Shown piece after piece: positions 57,761-64,000 of a stretch of 64,000 bases of DNA. The notes under the pieces are model-generated. The model was given only the letters and a program-made list of their open reading frames with translations, did not search any database and had not been told where the DNA came from. The stretch lies in the NCBI GenBank assembly GCA_946221065.1, contig CAMIIO010000011.1:1-64000 (forward strand), in the 5' to 3' direction. The stretch is from an uncultured Rothia sp. Lineage in GTDB: Bacteria > Actinomycetota > Actinomycetes > Actinomycetales > Micrococcaceae. A program made the position numbers and the translations under genes. How positions within the stretch are numbered: position 1 is the stretch's first letter; each line of letters starts with the position of its first letter.

Positions 57761-58280
57761 TAGCGAGAACTTGGGCAATACTCCAATTGCCGCGCCTATG
57801 ATTACGACTCACGCTGGCTGCGGTAAGACCTAATATTTCTTCGCATGTAGCCAATGTAGCCTGTGGAGCAGCTACTTTAAACCACGCATGCCAGGTTTGG
57901 AAACCAAGAGGATAAATAGATTCCCTGACTTCAGGGCTCCATCTAAATCTTCTCAGGATTTCTTTCAACAGGTCAGGATAGCTGACAACCGCTAGTTGTT
58001 CTTCAATAGAAGGAATCTCTACAGGTTCTTGTAACATTTCATAGCCAGAGAAACGGGAAAGCTCTCGCAAAGGTTCTCGCCCTAATCCACGAGCTAAATC
58101 TATGACAAATCGGGCGTCTACATTGTCCGACTTAAGTTGTTTTGCAACAGTCGATTTAGAGATGTGTGAAGTTTGAGCGATAACTCTACTAGCAGGGGGC
58201 TTAGACAGGCCAAATGCACGCTGAGACCAGCTTTCAAAAGCAGATCGGGTAATTTTGAAATTTTCTACCGACGTAGACAT
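57738..58280 (-). CDS. HTH regulator, C-terminus fused to truncated ATPase region
   Basis: A 180-aa protein: SAFESWSQRAFGLSKPPASR, then the Cro/CI-like helix-turn-helix VIAQTSHISKSTVAKQLKSD, FVIDLARGLGREPLRELSRF, and a second helical part. Such XRE-type proteins often control plasmid or prophage genes. Its last residues overlap the VirB4 fragment frame, so the original C-terminus may be lost at the same breakpoint (about 57740-57790). Start at ATG 58280. Confidence 0.6.
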   Translation of the reverse strand: MSTSVENFKITRSAFESWSQRAFGLSKPPASRVIAQTSHISKSTVAKQLKSDNVDARFVIDLARGLGREPLRELSRFSGYEMLQEPVEIPSIEEQLAVVSYPDLLKEILRRFRWSPEVRESIYPLGFQTWHAWFKVAAPQATLATCEEILGLTAASVSRNHRRGNWSIAQVLAIAANTLN

Positions 58281-58493
58281 TCTCTCAGTTTCATTCCTTT
58301 GGTCCCGTCACTACTAGTCAGAGGCATCATGAAATTTATGCACCCCAAAATGTTCTTCTTCCTCTAGGATAACTTCCCAGATTCTAGAATCTTGTTCAGA
58401 TTTAATTTTCTAATCGGGTCACCCCAAAGAAATAAAGGAATAGCATCTATAGACATATTCCCGTGACGCCACTCTTAAGGTAGAGTGGTCAAT

Positions 58494-58697
58494 ATGAACA
58501 GCCCAACGAAGAAAGTCCCTCAGGGACATACCCTGAAGAGGATAACTCTACGACCTCCTGAGCACATCTATCTCGGATTGAAAGAGCTCAGCGAGGAATA
58601 CCATGTATCCGTTTCATATCTACTTACTTCATTGGCAGCAAGAGAATTGAAAATAGCAGGTTATGAACTCCCAGAGTTCGATAAGCCTTTATCTTAA
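58494..58697 (+). CDS. Small CopG/RHH-like DNA-binding protein
   Basis: From ATG 58494 a 67-aa protein: basic MNSPTKKVPQG, then HTLKRITLRPPEHIYLGLKE and VSVSYLLTSLAARELKIAGY. The strand-helix-helix pattern (KRITLRPPEH..., then two helices) fits an RHH repressor or antitoxin. It lies just upstream of the second rep gene and could control copy number. The Shine-Dalgarno is weak. Confidence 0.55.
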   Translation: MNSPTKKVPQGHTLKRITLRPPEHIYLGLKELSEEYHVSVSYLLTSLAARELKIAGYELPEFDKPLS

Positions 58698-58702
58698 AAG
58701 TC

Positions 58703-58737
58703 GAGTGGGCTAGAAGCTACCAACTTCTAACCCACTC
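58703..58737. terminator. Terminator after small RHH gene
   Basis: GAGTGGG.TAGAAG and CTTCTA.CCCACTC pair around CTACCAA, five bases past the RHH stop, followed by AAAAAG. Confidence 0.7.
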
Positions 58738-58859
58738 AAAAAGCTTAGGAATCCTGACTGAAAGTTTGACCGCTTTTCAGGATTCGCAGTAAGAACCCAA
58801 CCGAAACAGTGAAATAAATATGAAGCTCAATCCACATTATCCACCAGGCGGTGTTCTCG

Positions 58860-60038
58860 GTGTCTAGTCTAGCAGTTTTATCCCCACAAAACGAGAATAC
58901 AGTTTCTCCCAAAAGTGATATTGACCTACGCGCACAGCAAATAGCACGCGAAAACTACGTCAAACGACCATCAGGCGCCTCCTCCGCTTGGGAAGCTTCA
59001 CCCCTAGCCAAAATCGCCGCTACCCCCACCGGTCACTACATCACCACCGACGGATCCCAGTGGCTTCACATAGTGCACAACGATTACGACTTCAGGAACC
59101 ATCGCGCAGACTTTACCCAAAACATCCACACAGTATGCCGCATCCTCTCAGAATTCATCGACTATGAATCCGGCATCATTCGTCTCACCTGGAAATCCCT
59201 CGCAGAAAAAACCGGTCTCAGCCGACGTACCATCGCTCGTATCCTACGAATCCTCAAAATAAACCAGCTACTCACCGTCATTGCCTCAGGACGCAGCGCC
59301 ACCAAAACACCCCGTGGGCAGAAACAACAAAACCTTGCCCCCGTGTACGCACTTCTAATACCCACTCCCCCGATGCCCAAACCATCAGCAGATAACAGCT
59401 ATTTCCACGATGAAAACGGCAATCTTTTCATAACTGGCACCCCCTCACCTTTAAAGGACGAAAAAATTTCCTATTATCGCGCTATCCGCGACGGTCTTTT
59501 CGATCTGTTCTGCAAACAAAGCTACGCACGCTACGCCCACACCCATAAAAACTCTTTAGAGAAGAAACGCCAGGTTCTCAAGGCTAACTACCCTTCACAA
59601 AGACAGCGCAAACAAGCACTGACACACCTAGCACGCACCCTTCAACATCACTGCTTTGACCTACGTGCTCTCAGTGCCCAAGCCATCCTTAAGACCACTA
59701 CACCTTTCCTAGAGGCTGGATGGAGCGTCAGAGATGTGCTCTACGCCCTGGAATACTCACCAACCAACCAACCTCATAACACCCGCGGTGCAACAGGGAT
59801 GCGTTCAGTGAAAAAATGGCTCCAGCTTCGTATGAACCAGTGGATGAACCAAGGTGAAATATTACCTTCTCGTACTGCCGTCGAAGCACAAGAGTACCGC
59901 CAGCAGCAGGCAGAGCGCACACAGGCAAAGGAAATATCGAAGAAGATTACTGGCCCCAGTAGTGAAGTGAAGCGCCGTATCAAGATAGCTCTTCTCGGGG
60001 AGAAAAAAGCACGTGTGCAGTTCCCTGAGCTTTTCTAA
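58860..60038 (+). CDS. Plasmid replication initiator (winged-helix Rep), second replicon
   Basis: GTG 58860 (AGGCGG seven bases upstream) gives a start GTGTCTAGTCTA identical to the Rep at 13813. The 392-aa product has VHNDYDFRNHRADFTQNIHT, a winged helix (LTWKSLAEKTGLSRRTIARI), a charged middle and the conserved block FLEAGWSVRDVLYALEYSPT, then TRGATGMRSVKKWLQLRMNQ. It ends in KKARVQFPELF, matching the end of the other Rep (GVLYPEQ). It is followed by parA and an RHH gene in the same order as the 12-kb replicon. Confidence 0.75.
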   Translation: MSSLAVLSPQNENTVSPKSDIDLRAQQIARENYVKRPSGASSAWEASPLAKIAATPTGHYITTDGSQWLHIVHNDYDFRNHRADFTQNIHTVCRILSEFIDYESGIIRLTWKSLAEKTGLSRRTIARILRILKINQLLTVIASGRSATKTPRGQKQQNLAPVYALLIPTPPMPKPSADNSYFHDENGNLFITGTPSPLKDEKISYYRAIRDGLFDLFCKQSYARYAHTHKNSLEKKRQVLKANYPSQRQRKQALTHLARTLQHHCFDLRALSAQAILKTTTPFLEAGWSVRDVLYALEYSPTNQPHNTRGATGMRSVKKWLQLRMNQWMNQGEILPSRTAVEAQEYRQQQAERTQAKEISKKITGPSSEVKRRIKIALLGEKKARVQFPELF

Positions 60039-60092
60039 GCAGCAGCATATTCCTACTCTGACGTGGGGAAATGTATACACATATTTACGATT

Positions 60093-60140
60093 ATATGAAC
60101 AGTCATATTTCTGCTTATGTGACTGTTCATATAGTCATAG
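60093..60140. promoter_or_regulatory. Operator region upstream of parA, second replicon
   Basis: ATATGAACAGTCATA and TATGTGACTGTTCATAT form an inverted repeat, followed by AGTCATA. The TTCATATAGTCATA half-site recurs downstream of the RHH gene (61001-61052). Confidence 0.6.
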
Positions 60141-60158
60141 ATACGCTAGTATGAAAAT

Positions 60159-60761
60159 ATGAAAACGCTCATTGTCGGAATCATCAACGCAAAAGGCGGC
60201 GTTGGCAAGACAACTACAGCCATACATCTAGCCACCGCCTTAGCCCCTAAATTCTCCGTCCAGGTATGGGATGCAGACCCCCAAGGAAGTGCCTCAGAGT
60301 GGGCGCAAATCATTGAGGAAAATGAAGAGGAGCTACCCTTCTCTGTAGAAGCGGTGAACCTTCCCAAAATTAGAAAGATGCAACCCGAGACGGAAATCGT
60401 GCTCATCGACTCCCCACCTCAGAATGAGGGCATTATGGCAGCTATCGCAGAGCGCAGTGATGTGTGCATTGTCCCCACGGCTCCGACCGGATTAGATACC
60501 GGGCGAGTCTTGACGACCATCGAGAGCTTGCCGTCACATACTCCGGGGCTCGTCTTGCTCACTGATGCAGATCCTCGCACTGTCTTGTACCAAGACACTA
60601 AGGCGCTTTTTGAAGAAGAAGGCCTAGTTCTTTTCGAGCAAGGAATCAAACCTTTACAGGTGATACGTCGTTCGCACGGCTATCTGCCTAAGGCTCTGGC
60701 AGGTTATGAAAATGTAGCCCAAGAATTGTTGGAAATTATGGAATTTGGAGAAGAGAAGTAA
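60159..60761 (+). CDS. parA: ParA-family partition ATPase, second replicon
   Basis: A 200-aa ParA: deviant Walker A NAKGGVGKTTTAIHLATALA, switch I DADPQGSASEWAQ, Walker B VLIDSPPQ, and FEQGIKPLQVIRRSHGYLPK with GYENVAQELLEIME at the end. It lacks an N-terminal HTH. It overlaps nothing upstream but its TAA is joined to the ATG of the RHH gene (TAAATG). The complete cassette and intact motifs suggest this is an active partition system. It differs clearly in sequence from the ParA at 12129-12716, which would allow both to coexist. Confidence 0.93.
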   Translation: MKTLIVGIINAKGGVGKTTTAIHLATALAPKFSVQVWDADPQGSASEWAQIIEENEEELPFSVEAVNLPKIRKMQPETEIVLIDSPPQNEGIMAAIAERSDVCIVPTAPTGLDTGRVLTTIESLPSHTPGLVLLTDADPRTVLYQDTKALFEEEGLVLFEQGIKPLQVIRRSHGYLPKALAGYENVAQELLEIMEFGEEK

Positions 60762-60995
60762 ATGACTGAAAACACTCCTGCACAGAAGAGAGAAAAAGCT
60801 CTACGAGCGAGTAAAAAGCGTTCGGAAGAAGCACGGTTTGATAGAGCCTTCAATAATCATCAAGAGCCCACGAAGCGACTGACTATTCAGCTTACTGAGT
60901 CTCAGCATCGTAAGCTCAAGACCATAGCTTTCCAGCAAGACAGAACAATGACTGAAATCCTCAGTGAGTATATCGACTCGCTAGAGGTTCAGTAA
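60762..60995 (+). CDS. Ribbon-helix-helix partition protein (ParB-like), second replicon
   Basis: A 77-aa protein: lysine-rich N-terminus (EKALRASKKRSEEARFDRAF), then KRLTIQLTESQHRKLKTIAF and DRTMTEILSEYIDSL, an RHH fold. It starts directly after the parA stop behind GGAGAAGAGAAGTAA. A long palindrome follows six bases beyond the stop codon. Role: centromere binding and operon repression, by analogy with ParG/Omega-type proteins. Confidence 0.82.
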   Translation: MTENTPAQKREKALRASKKRSEEARFDRAFNNHQEPTKRLTIQLTESQHRKLKTIAFQQDRTMTEILSEYIDSLEVQ

Positions 60996-61000
60996 TACGC

Positions 61001-61052
61001 AAATATGACTATATGAATTGCTGTAAACATGCATATTCATGTAGTCATATTT
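61001..61052. promoter_or_regulatory. Palindrome downstream of RHH gene, second replicon
   Basis: AAATATGACTATATGAAT and ATTCATGTAGTCATATTT are near-perfect arms (one mismatch) 16 bp apart. It shares half-sites with 60093-60140; candidate parS. Confidence 0.6.
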
Positions 61053-61075
61053 ACTAAAATTTCTAGGCGGTAGAC

Positions 61076-61216
61076 ATGGAAATACAAACGCCCCGCCCCA
61101 ATATCGGGAGCATGGTTAAAACCATTCTTTATACCTTCCATCAAGTTCTGCGCATCCTACCCAGCCTGTTTTTGTTACCGTCCCCTTCATCAGGTGCTTC
61201 TATCTCATCCGTATAG
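61076..61216 (+). CDS. Hypothetical 46-aa peptide
   Basis: ATG 61076 follows CTAGGCGGTAGAC. The product MEIQTPRPNIGSMVKTIL continues YTFHQVLRILPSLFLLPSPS and ends with a serine-rich tail. One hydrophobic helix is possible. It sits between the partition palindrome and ssb. Unrecognised; may be a chance ORF. Confidence 0.3.
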   Translation: MEIQTPRPNIGSMVKTILYTFHQVLRILPSLFLLPSPSSGASISSV

Positions 61217-61318
61217 CGCTAACTTATCTGGCAGCCTTCCTCCCCTCTGCACATGAGGATTCTCGCTACTGGCAACCTTCGTAAGAATCCTCTAATCCCA
61301 TGAAGCAAGGAAAAGACC

Positions 61319-61708
61319 ATGACTGATATCCCACTCACTCTCATAGGCAACGTTACTAAAACACCTACCCGCCAATACCTACGGGGAAATAAAGCCATTT
61401 TGCGTATCACGGTTGCCTCCACACCCCGTTACTACTCCAAAGCGGAACAGGCTTATGTGGACGGAGAAACAACTTACATGCCTGTAGAAGTGCGATCTAC
61501 CGGCTCAGAGAAAAATAACCTCTACATCGAAGAGCTCACCGACCAGTTCCAACAGGGCGACCGAATCATCGTCGTAGGAAATTTAGTGACCCGCAGTAAG
61601 CAAGAGGGGGACGGAACCCGCCGCTGGAATGTTCTCATGGATCAAGAAATCGGTTTTAGTACCAAGTTCACCACCGTGAAACCAAACAGAGATAACGCTC
61701 ATAGCTAA
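61319..61708 (+). CDS. ssb: Single-stranded DNA-binding protein
   Basis: A 129-aa OB-fold protein: DIPLTLIGNVTKTPTRQYLR, then AILRITVASTPRYYSKAEQA, a MPVEVRSTG strand, and EELTDQFQQGDRIIVVGNLV with RRWNVLMDQEIGFS. This is the SSB core fold (the usual GN(L/V)T.DP, F..A, F.GDRV.V.G positions), without the long acidic C-terminal tail. Plasmid SSBs support replication and transfer. It lies after the second replicon and ends at a strong terminator. Confidence 0.85.
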   Translation: MTDIPLTLIGNVTKTPTRQYLRGNKAILRITVASTPRYYSKAEQAYVDGETTYMPVEVRSTGSEKNNLYIEELTDQFQQGDRIIVVGNLVTRSKQEGDGTRRWNVLMDQEIGFSTKFTTVKPNRDNAHS

Positions 61709-61745
61709 AGACAGAATCCGTATATTTTCATATCTGTACACATAT

Positions 61746-61785
61746 GCAAATGCGCCTATTTATATATATGAATAGGCGCATTTGC
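61746..61785 (+). terminator. Terminator after ssb
   Basis: GCAAATGCGCCTATT and AATAGGCGCATTTGC are perfect 15-bp arms around TATATATATG, 38 bp after the ssb stop. Confidence 0.85.
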
Positions 61786-61803
61786 TCATTTATGAGTATC
61801 TAC

Positions 61804-62716
61804 TACGAGGCTTATTCATAAGGGGTTCCAAGCCGCAAAAAATACCAGCCCACCGGCAGCAGAAGAAAACACCCTCCATAAGAGAACCCGGCGGCCTCCT
61901 AAACCTGTATGCAACACCCTCCCGGTCAACACCGGCGCAATCACCCGTTCCACCACCGACCGCAGTCTGTTAACCCGACGATTATTCTGTCTCACCGCAA
62001 CCCTCATTCTCACCCCAGTTCTATGTTTAGCCGGGGTGAGCAACCCTCCCCGGTGTAGCCTTGATCAGCCAGGGTAGATTCATCCAGGAACCTCTCTCAC
62101 TGGTGGAACTGGTCAGCGTAAACATCGTGTCTAGCCCCCGGGTACCGGGTCGGTCATAGCCAATAATTTTCCGTGCAACGTAGAGATCACTTGATGATTG
62201 AATCCTGCGCGATGGTGTTTACCCGAAAACAATATTTTTCCTTGTGAAGCCCAGTTCCAGGCCGGAACCAGCGTTCCATCAATAACAAGTGAGCCTGGGA
62301 TTGTGAGGCTTTCTTCTAAAGAATTGACCATCGGAGAGAGGGCTTTCTCCAAGGCTTGCTCAAGAGTGTTGATGGTTCGTGAGATGGTCGGCTGGGAGAT
62401 GTTGAACAGTTCCGCGAGGAGTTCTTCGGTGCAGTTCTGGCGCAGGGTCAGGAGGGTTGTTTTGAGGGCTTGGTTCAGGCTGAGGGTTCGTGGTCTGGTG
62501 TCTGGTTTGTTCCAGGTGGTGTGCTTGTTCAGGGCTGTGGCGTGTGTGGTGAATTGCCTGGGGTGAGCGGCGTTTGTGCGCTTGTTGTGCAACGGTCTTT
62601 TCCGGTGGTGGTGAGGTTATTTGTGATGTTTTAACTCTCATTTTGCTGTCGGTGGGGTCGTTGTCTGGTGGGTGGTGGGGTGGTGGTTTTTACCTCTTAT
62701 GAATAAGCCTCGTTGT
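61804..62716 (-). mobile_element. IS5-like insertion sequence, frameshifted transposase
   Basis: Terminal repeats GAGGCTTATTCATAAG at 61807-61822 and its complement at 62697-62712 bound a 0.9-kb element. The transposase (minus) starts near 62592: LSLNQALKTTLLTLRQNCTE, the HTH LLAELFNISQPTISRTINTL, GSLVIDGTLVPAWNWA (first DDE aspartate) and MTDPVPG. One extra G in a G5 run at about 62134-62138 then breaks the frame. The rest (ADQGYTG-like, NRLRSVVERVIA) follows in other frames to 61816. I see no clear target-site duplication. IS5 relatives sometimes use programmed frameshifting, but the second break makes decay or sequence error more likely. Confidence 0.8.
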
Positions 62717-63078
62717 AAGAAATTCCCTAAAATTTCTTTTCCCTAATCGCCACGGGATTCATTCGCATGCATTTCCCTGCTGAACCCGTGGTATGCCCCC
62801 TCCCCAGCTTCCCCCCATTACTGGTGAGGGGTTTTATCATCCCACTCATCTGACCAGATAGATCAAAGGCTCCCATCTATCAGTAGGCTAAATCGAGTGT
62901 GAAAACACCGAATTTACTGGGGAAAATACTCTTCTAAGAGGAAAATATTTAAAATATTTATATAATTTTTAAATATGAGTTTTGACCCTCACAGCTGATC
63001 TTCACACCAATTTCAGAACTGGCATCCCAAAACTCATCAACATCTTCGTAATCATCATTTCCAGGAGAACCCTCCCCC
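62717..63078. other. Intergenic region upstream of surface-protein gene
   Basis: No gene supported. Very A/T-rich from 62935 to 62975, probably the promoter of the surface protein; AGGAGAACCCTCCCCC gives its ribosome site at 63062-63077. A hairpin GGTGAGGGG is not paired convincingly. Confidence 0.4.
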
Positions 63079-63984
63079 ATGAAAAACAACCGTCGCACCC
63101 TCCTTAAAGCAGGCGCCTGGTCTGCCCCGGTCGTTATTGCTTCAGCTACCATCCCTGCCTATGCAGCTTCCACCGCACAAATCCAATCTGGTCTTTTCGT
63201 CACCACCCAAAATAACGGTGGCTTCGTAGGATACTCCGGCTCTACCACCTCCACCGGTCATGCCACCACCCCCAGCGCCTATTTCTCAGCCCCTGCTGGA
63301 AGCCAGGAAGCAGACCTCAACTGGAACGATGCCACCAGCAAACCCACCAACAGCTCCTCCTACACCAACGGTGAGGGATCTTTTACCCCCGTCACCAACG
63401 GTGGAACCACCAGCGCAGGCTCCTATGTCACCAGTAGCGGATTCTGGTTCTCGGTACCCACCACTTCACTCACCTCAGGAACCAGCTATATTTCAGGCTC
63501 TACCGCCACTCTTGCTGCTGGCGCAGTCTTTGTCACTCAAGTGGAATTCACCATTCCAGCAGGCACCAACGCTTCATACCCTGGAGCTAACGTCACTGTC
63601 GCAGGTCAAACATGGAATAAGCAAATCTCCGGCACTCGCACCGCTCAAACATCTTCAACTGCCTATCTGCAAACGGTCACTGCAGCAGGAAACTGGGTAG
63701 CTTCGACCCCCACTAATACTAAGAACGCCGATGGCTCCTACACCTTCCGAGGAACCATCACTTACACCACCACCCAAGCAATTACTGTTACCCAAACAGG
63801 TACTAAGTATTACGCGCAGACTGAAATCATGCCGGCAACTGTACAGATGTACCCCGGATATGGTTGGAATTACTTCCAGCTCACTTCCTCCATCCAGAGC
63901 GCAAGCATTTCCTACACTGCCAATGGAACTACTACTTCTACCACTATCACGGGGCAGACCACGACCTCCCGCATCAATCCCTAA
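63079..63984 (+). CDS. Tat-exported serine/threonine-rich surface protein
   Basis: A 301-aa protein. It begins with a twin-arginine signal (NNRRTLLKAGAWSAPVVIAS) and a likely cleavage after AYA (IPAYAAS). The mature part is rich in Ser, Thr, Gly and Asn, with beta-strand-like repeats (GSTTSTGHATTPSAYFSAPA, FTIPAGTNASYPGANVTVAG, FRGTITYTTTQAITVTQTGT). It has no LPXTG motif or membrane anchor, so it is secreted or loosely bound. Similar Tat-exported cell-surface proteins are common in oral and skin actinobacteria. Function unknown. It ends at 63982-63984, just inside the window. Confidence 0.7.
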   Translation: MKNNRRTLLKAGAWSAPVVIASATIPAYAASTAQIQSGLFVTTQNNGGFVGYSGSTTSTGHATTPSAYFSAPAGSQEADLNWNDATSKPTNSSSYTNGEGSFTPVTNGGTTSAGSYVTSSGFWFSVPTTSLTSGTSYISGSTATLAAGAVFVTQVEFTIPAGTNASYPGANVTVAGQTWNKQISGTRTAQTSSTAYLQTVTAAGNWVASTPTNTKNADGSYTFRGTITYTTTQAITVTQTGTKYYAQTEIMPATVQMYPGYGWNYFQLTSSIQSASISYTANGTTTSTTITGQTTTSRINP

Positions 63985-64000
63985 TACTTGGTTTTTATCC

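Noticed and set aside
1..64000. tRNA and rRNA genes
   Set aside because: I noticed no cloverleaf-like or rRNA-like sequence; a covariance-model scan would be needed to exclude a tRNA.

Overview
The window looks like a large, heavily rearranged plasmid (or plasmid cointegrate) from a high-GC Gram-positive bacterium of the Actinomycetota, most likely the Micrococcales (Rothia/Arthrobacter-like). The reasons are the actinobacterial families present: TrwC-type relaxase-RecD helicase, DUF4913 next to a VirD4-like coupling protein, mycothiol-type ArsC, CmtR-type Cd/Pb sensor and a pAL5000-like Rep. GTG starts and leaderless promoters are also common. I see no rRNA, tRNA or chromosomal housekeeping genes. 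The host assignment is inference.

Layout. 0-5 kb: a ribbon-helix-helix (RHH) partition gene with its palindrome, resolvase and IS5-like fragments, a pAL5000-like rep truncated by an IS end with iterons behind it, a second RHH gene with a parA tail, an HNH gene and a HicAB toxin-antitoxin pair. 5-9.8 kb: resolvase, a low-GC 841-aa helicase-nuclease that is the best phage-defence candidate, and another resolvase. 9.9-14.5 kb: secreted protein/membrane protein pairs, a broken IS and a complete rep-parA-RHH replicon. 14.5-18.5 kb: a mobilisation-like region with a zinc-finger/coiled-coil gene, an oriT-like box, a structured noncoding locus and a coiled-coil/HNH gene pair. 18.5-22.4 kb: umuD relics, a 40-aa amphipathic peptide gene, another secreted/membrane pair, an MFS exporter and its ArsR regulator. 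22.8-31.5 kb: MerR-SulP, a broken pstS and an arsenic island (FAD oxidoreductase, ArsC, ACR3, ArsR, ArsC-like, TrxB-TrxA fusion). 31.5-34.6 kb: two GNAT acetyltransferases, a CPBP protease and an EcsC remnant. 35-41.5 kb: a very GC-rich mercury island (disulfide reductase, merB, merA, TlpA-like, CcdA-like, MerT-like, merR, small zinc-ribbon gene) with three MerR-type operators. 41.5-45.3 kb: res site, resolvase, cmtR and a cadA-like P-type ATPase. 45.6-48.7 kb: umuD-like gene, second HicAB, second HNH/coiled-coil pair and second structured noncoding locus with oriT-like box. 48.7-58.3 kb: decayed conjugation genes (relaxase, a two-gene membrane-anchored pair, DUF4913, VirD4-like, truncated VirB4-like). 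58.5-61.8 kb: a second complete rep-parA-RHH replicon plus ssb. 61.8-64 kb: an IS5-like element and a Tat-exported surface protein.

How it fits together. At least three replication/partition systems are merged, and each RHH gene is followed directly by its own distinct palindrome. Two copies of a mobilisation locus lie in inverted orientation, 33 kb apart. Between these backbone pieces sit detoxification modules (As, Hg, Cd/Pb) delimited by serine resolvases and res-like sites. Conjugation itself looks lost: the relaxase is frameshifted in its metal-binding HUH motif and the VirB4 ATPase is truncated. Many genes are broken by one-base indels in homopolymers. These could be true decay or uncorrected long-read errors, and this caveat applies to every pseudogene call below.
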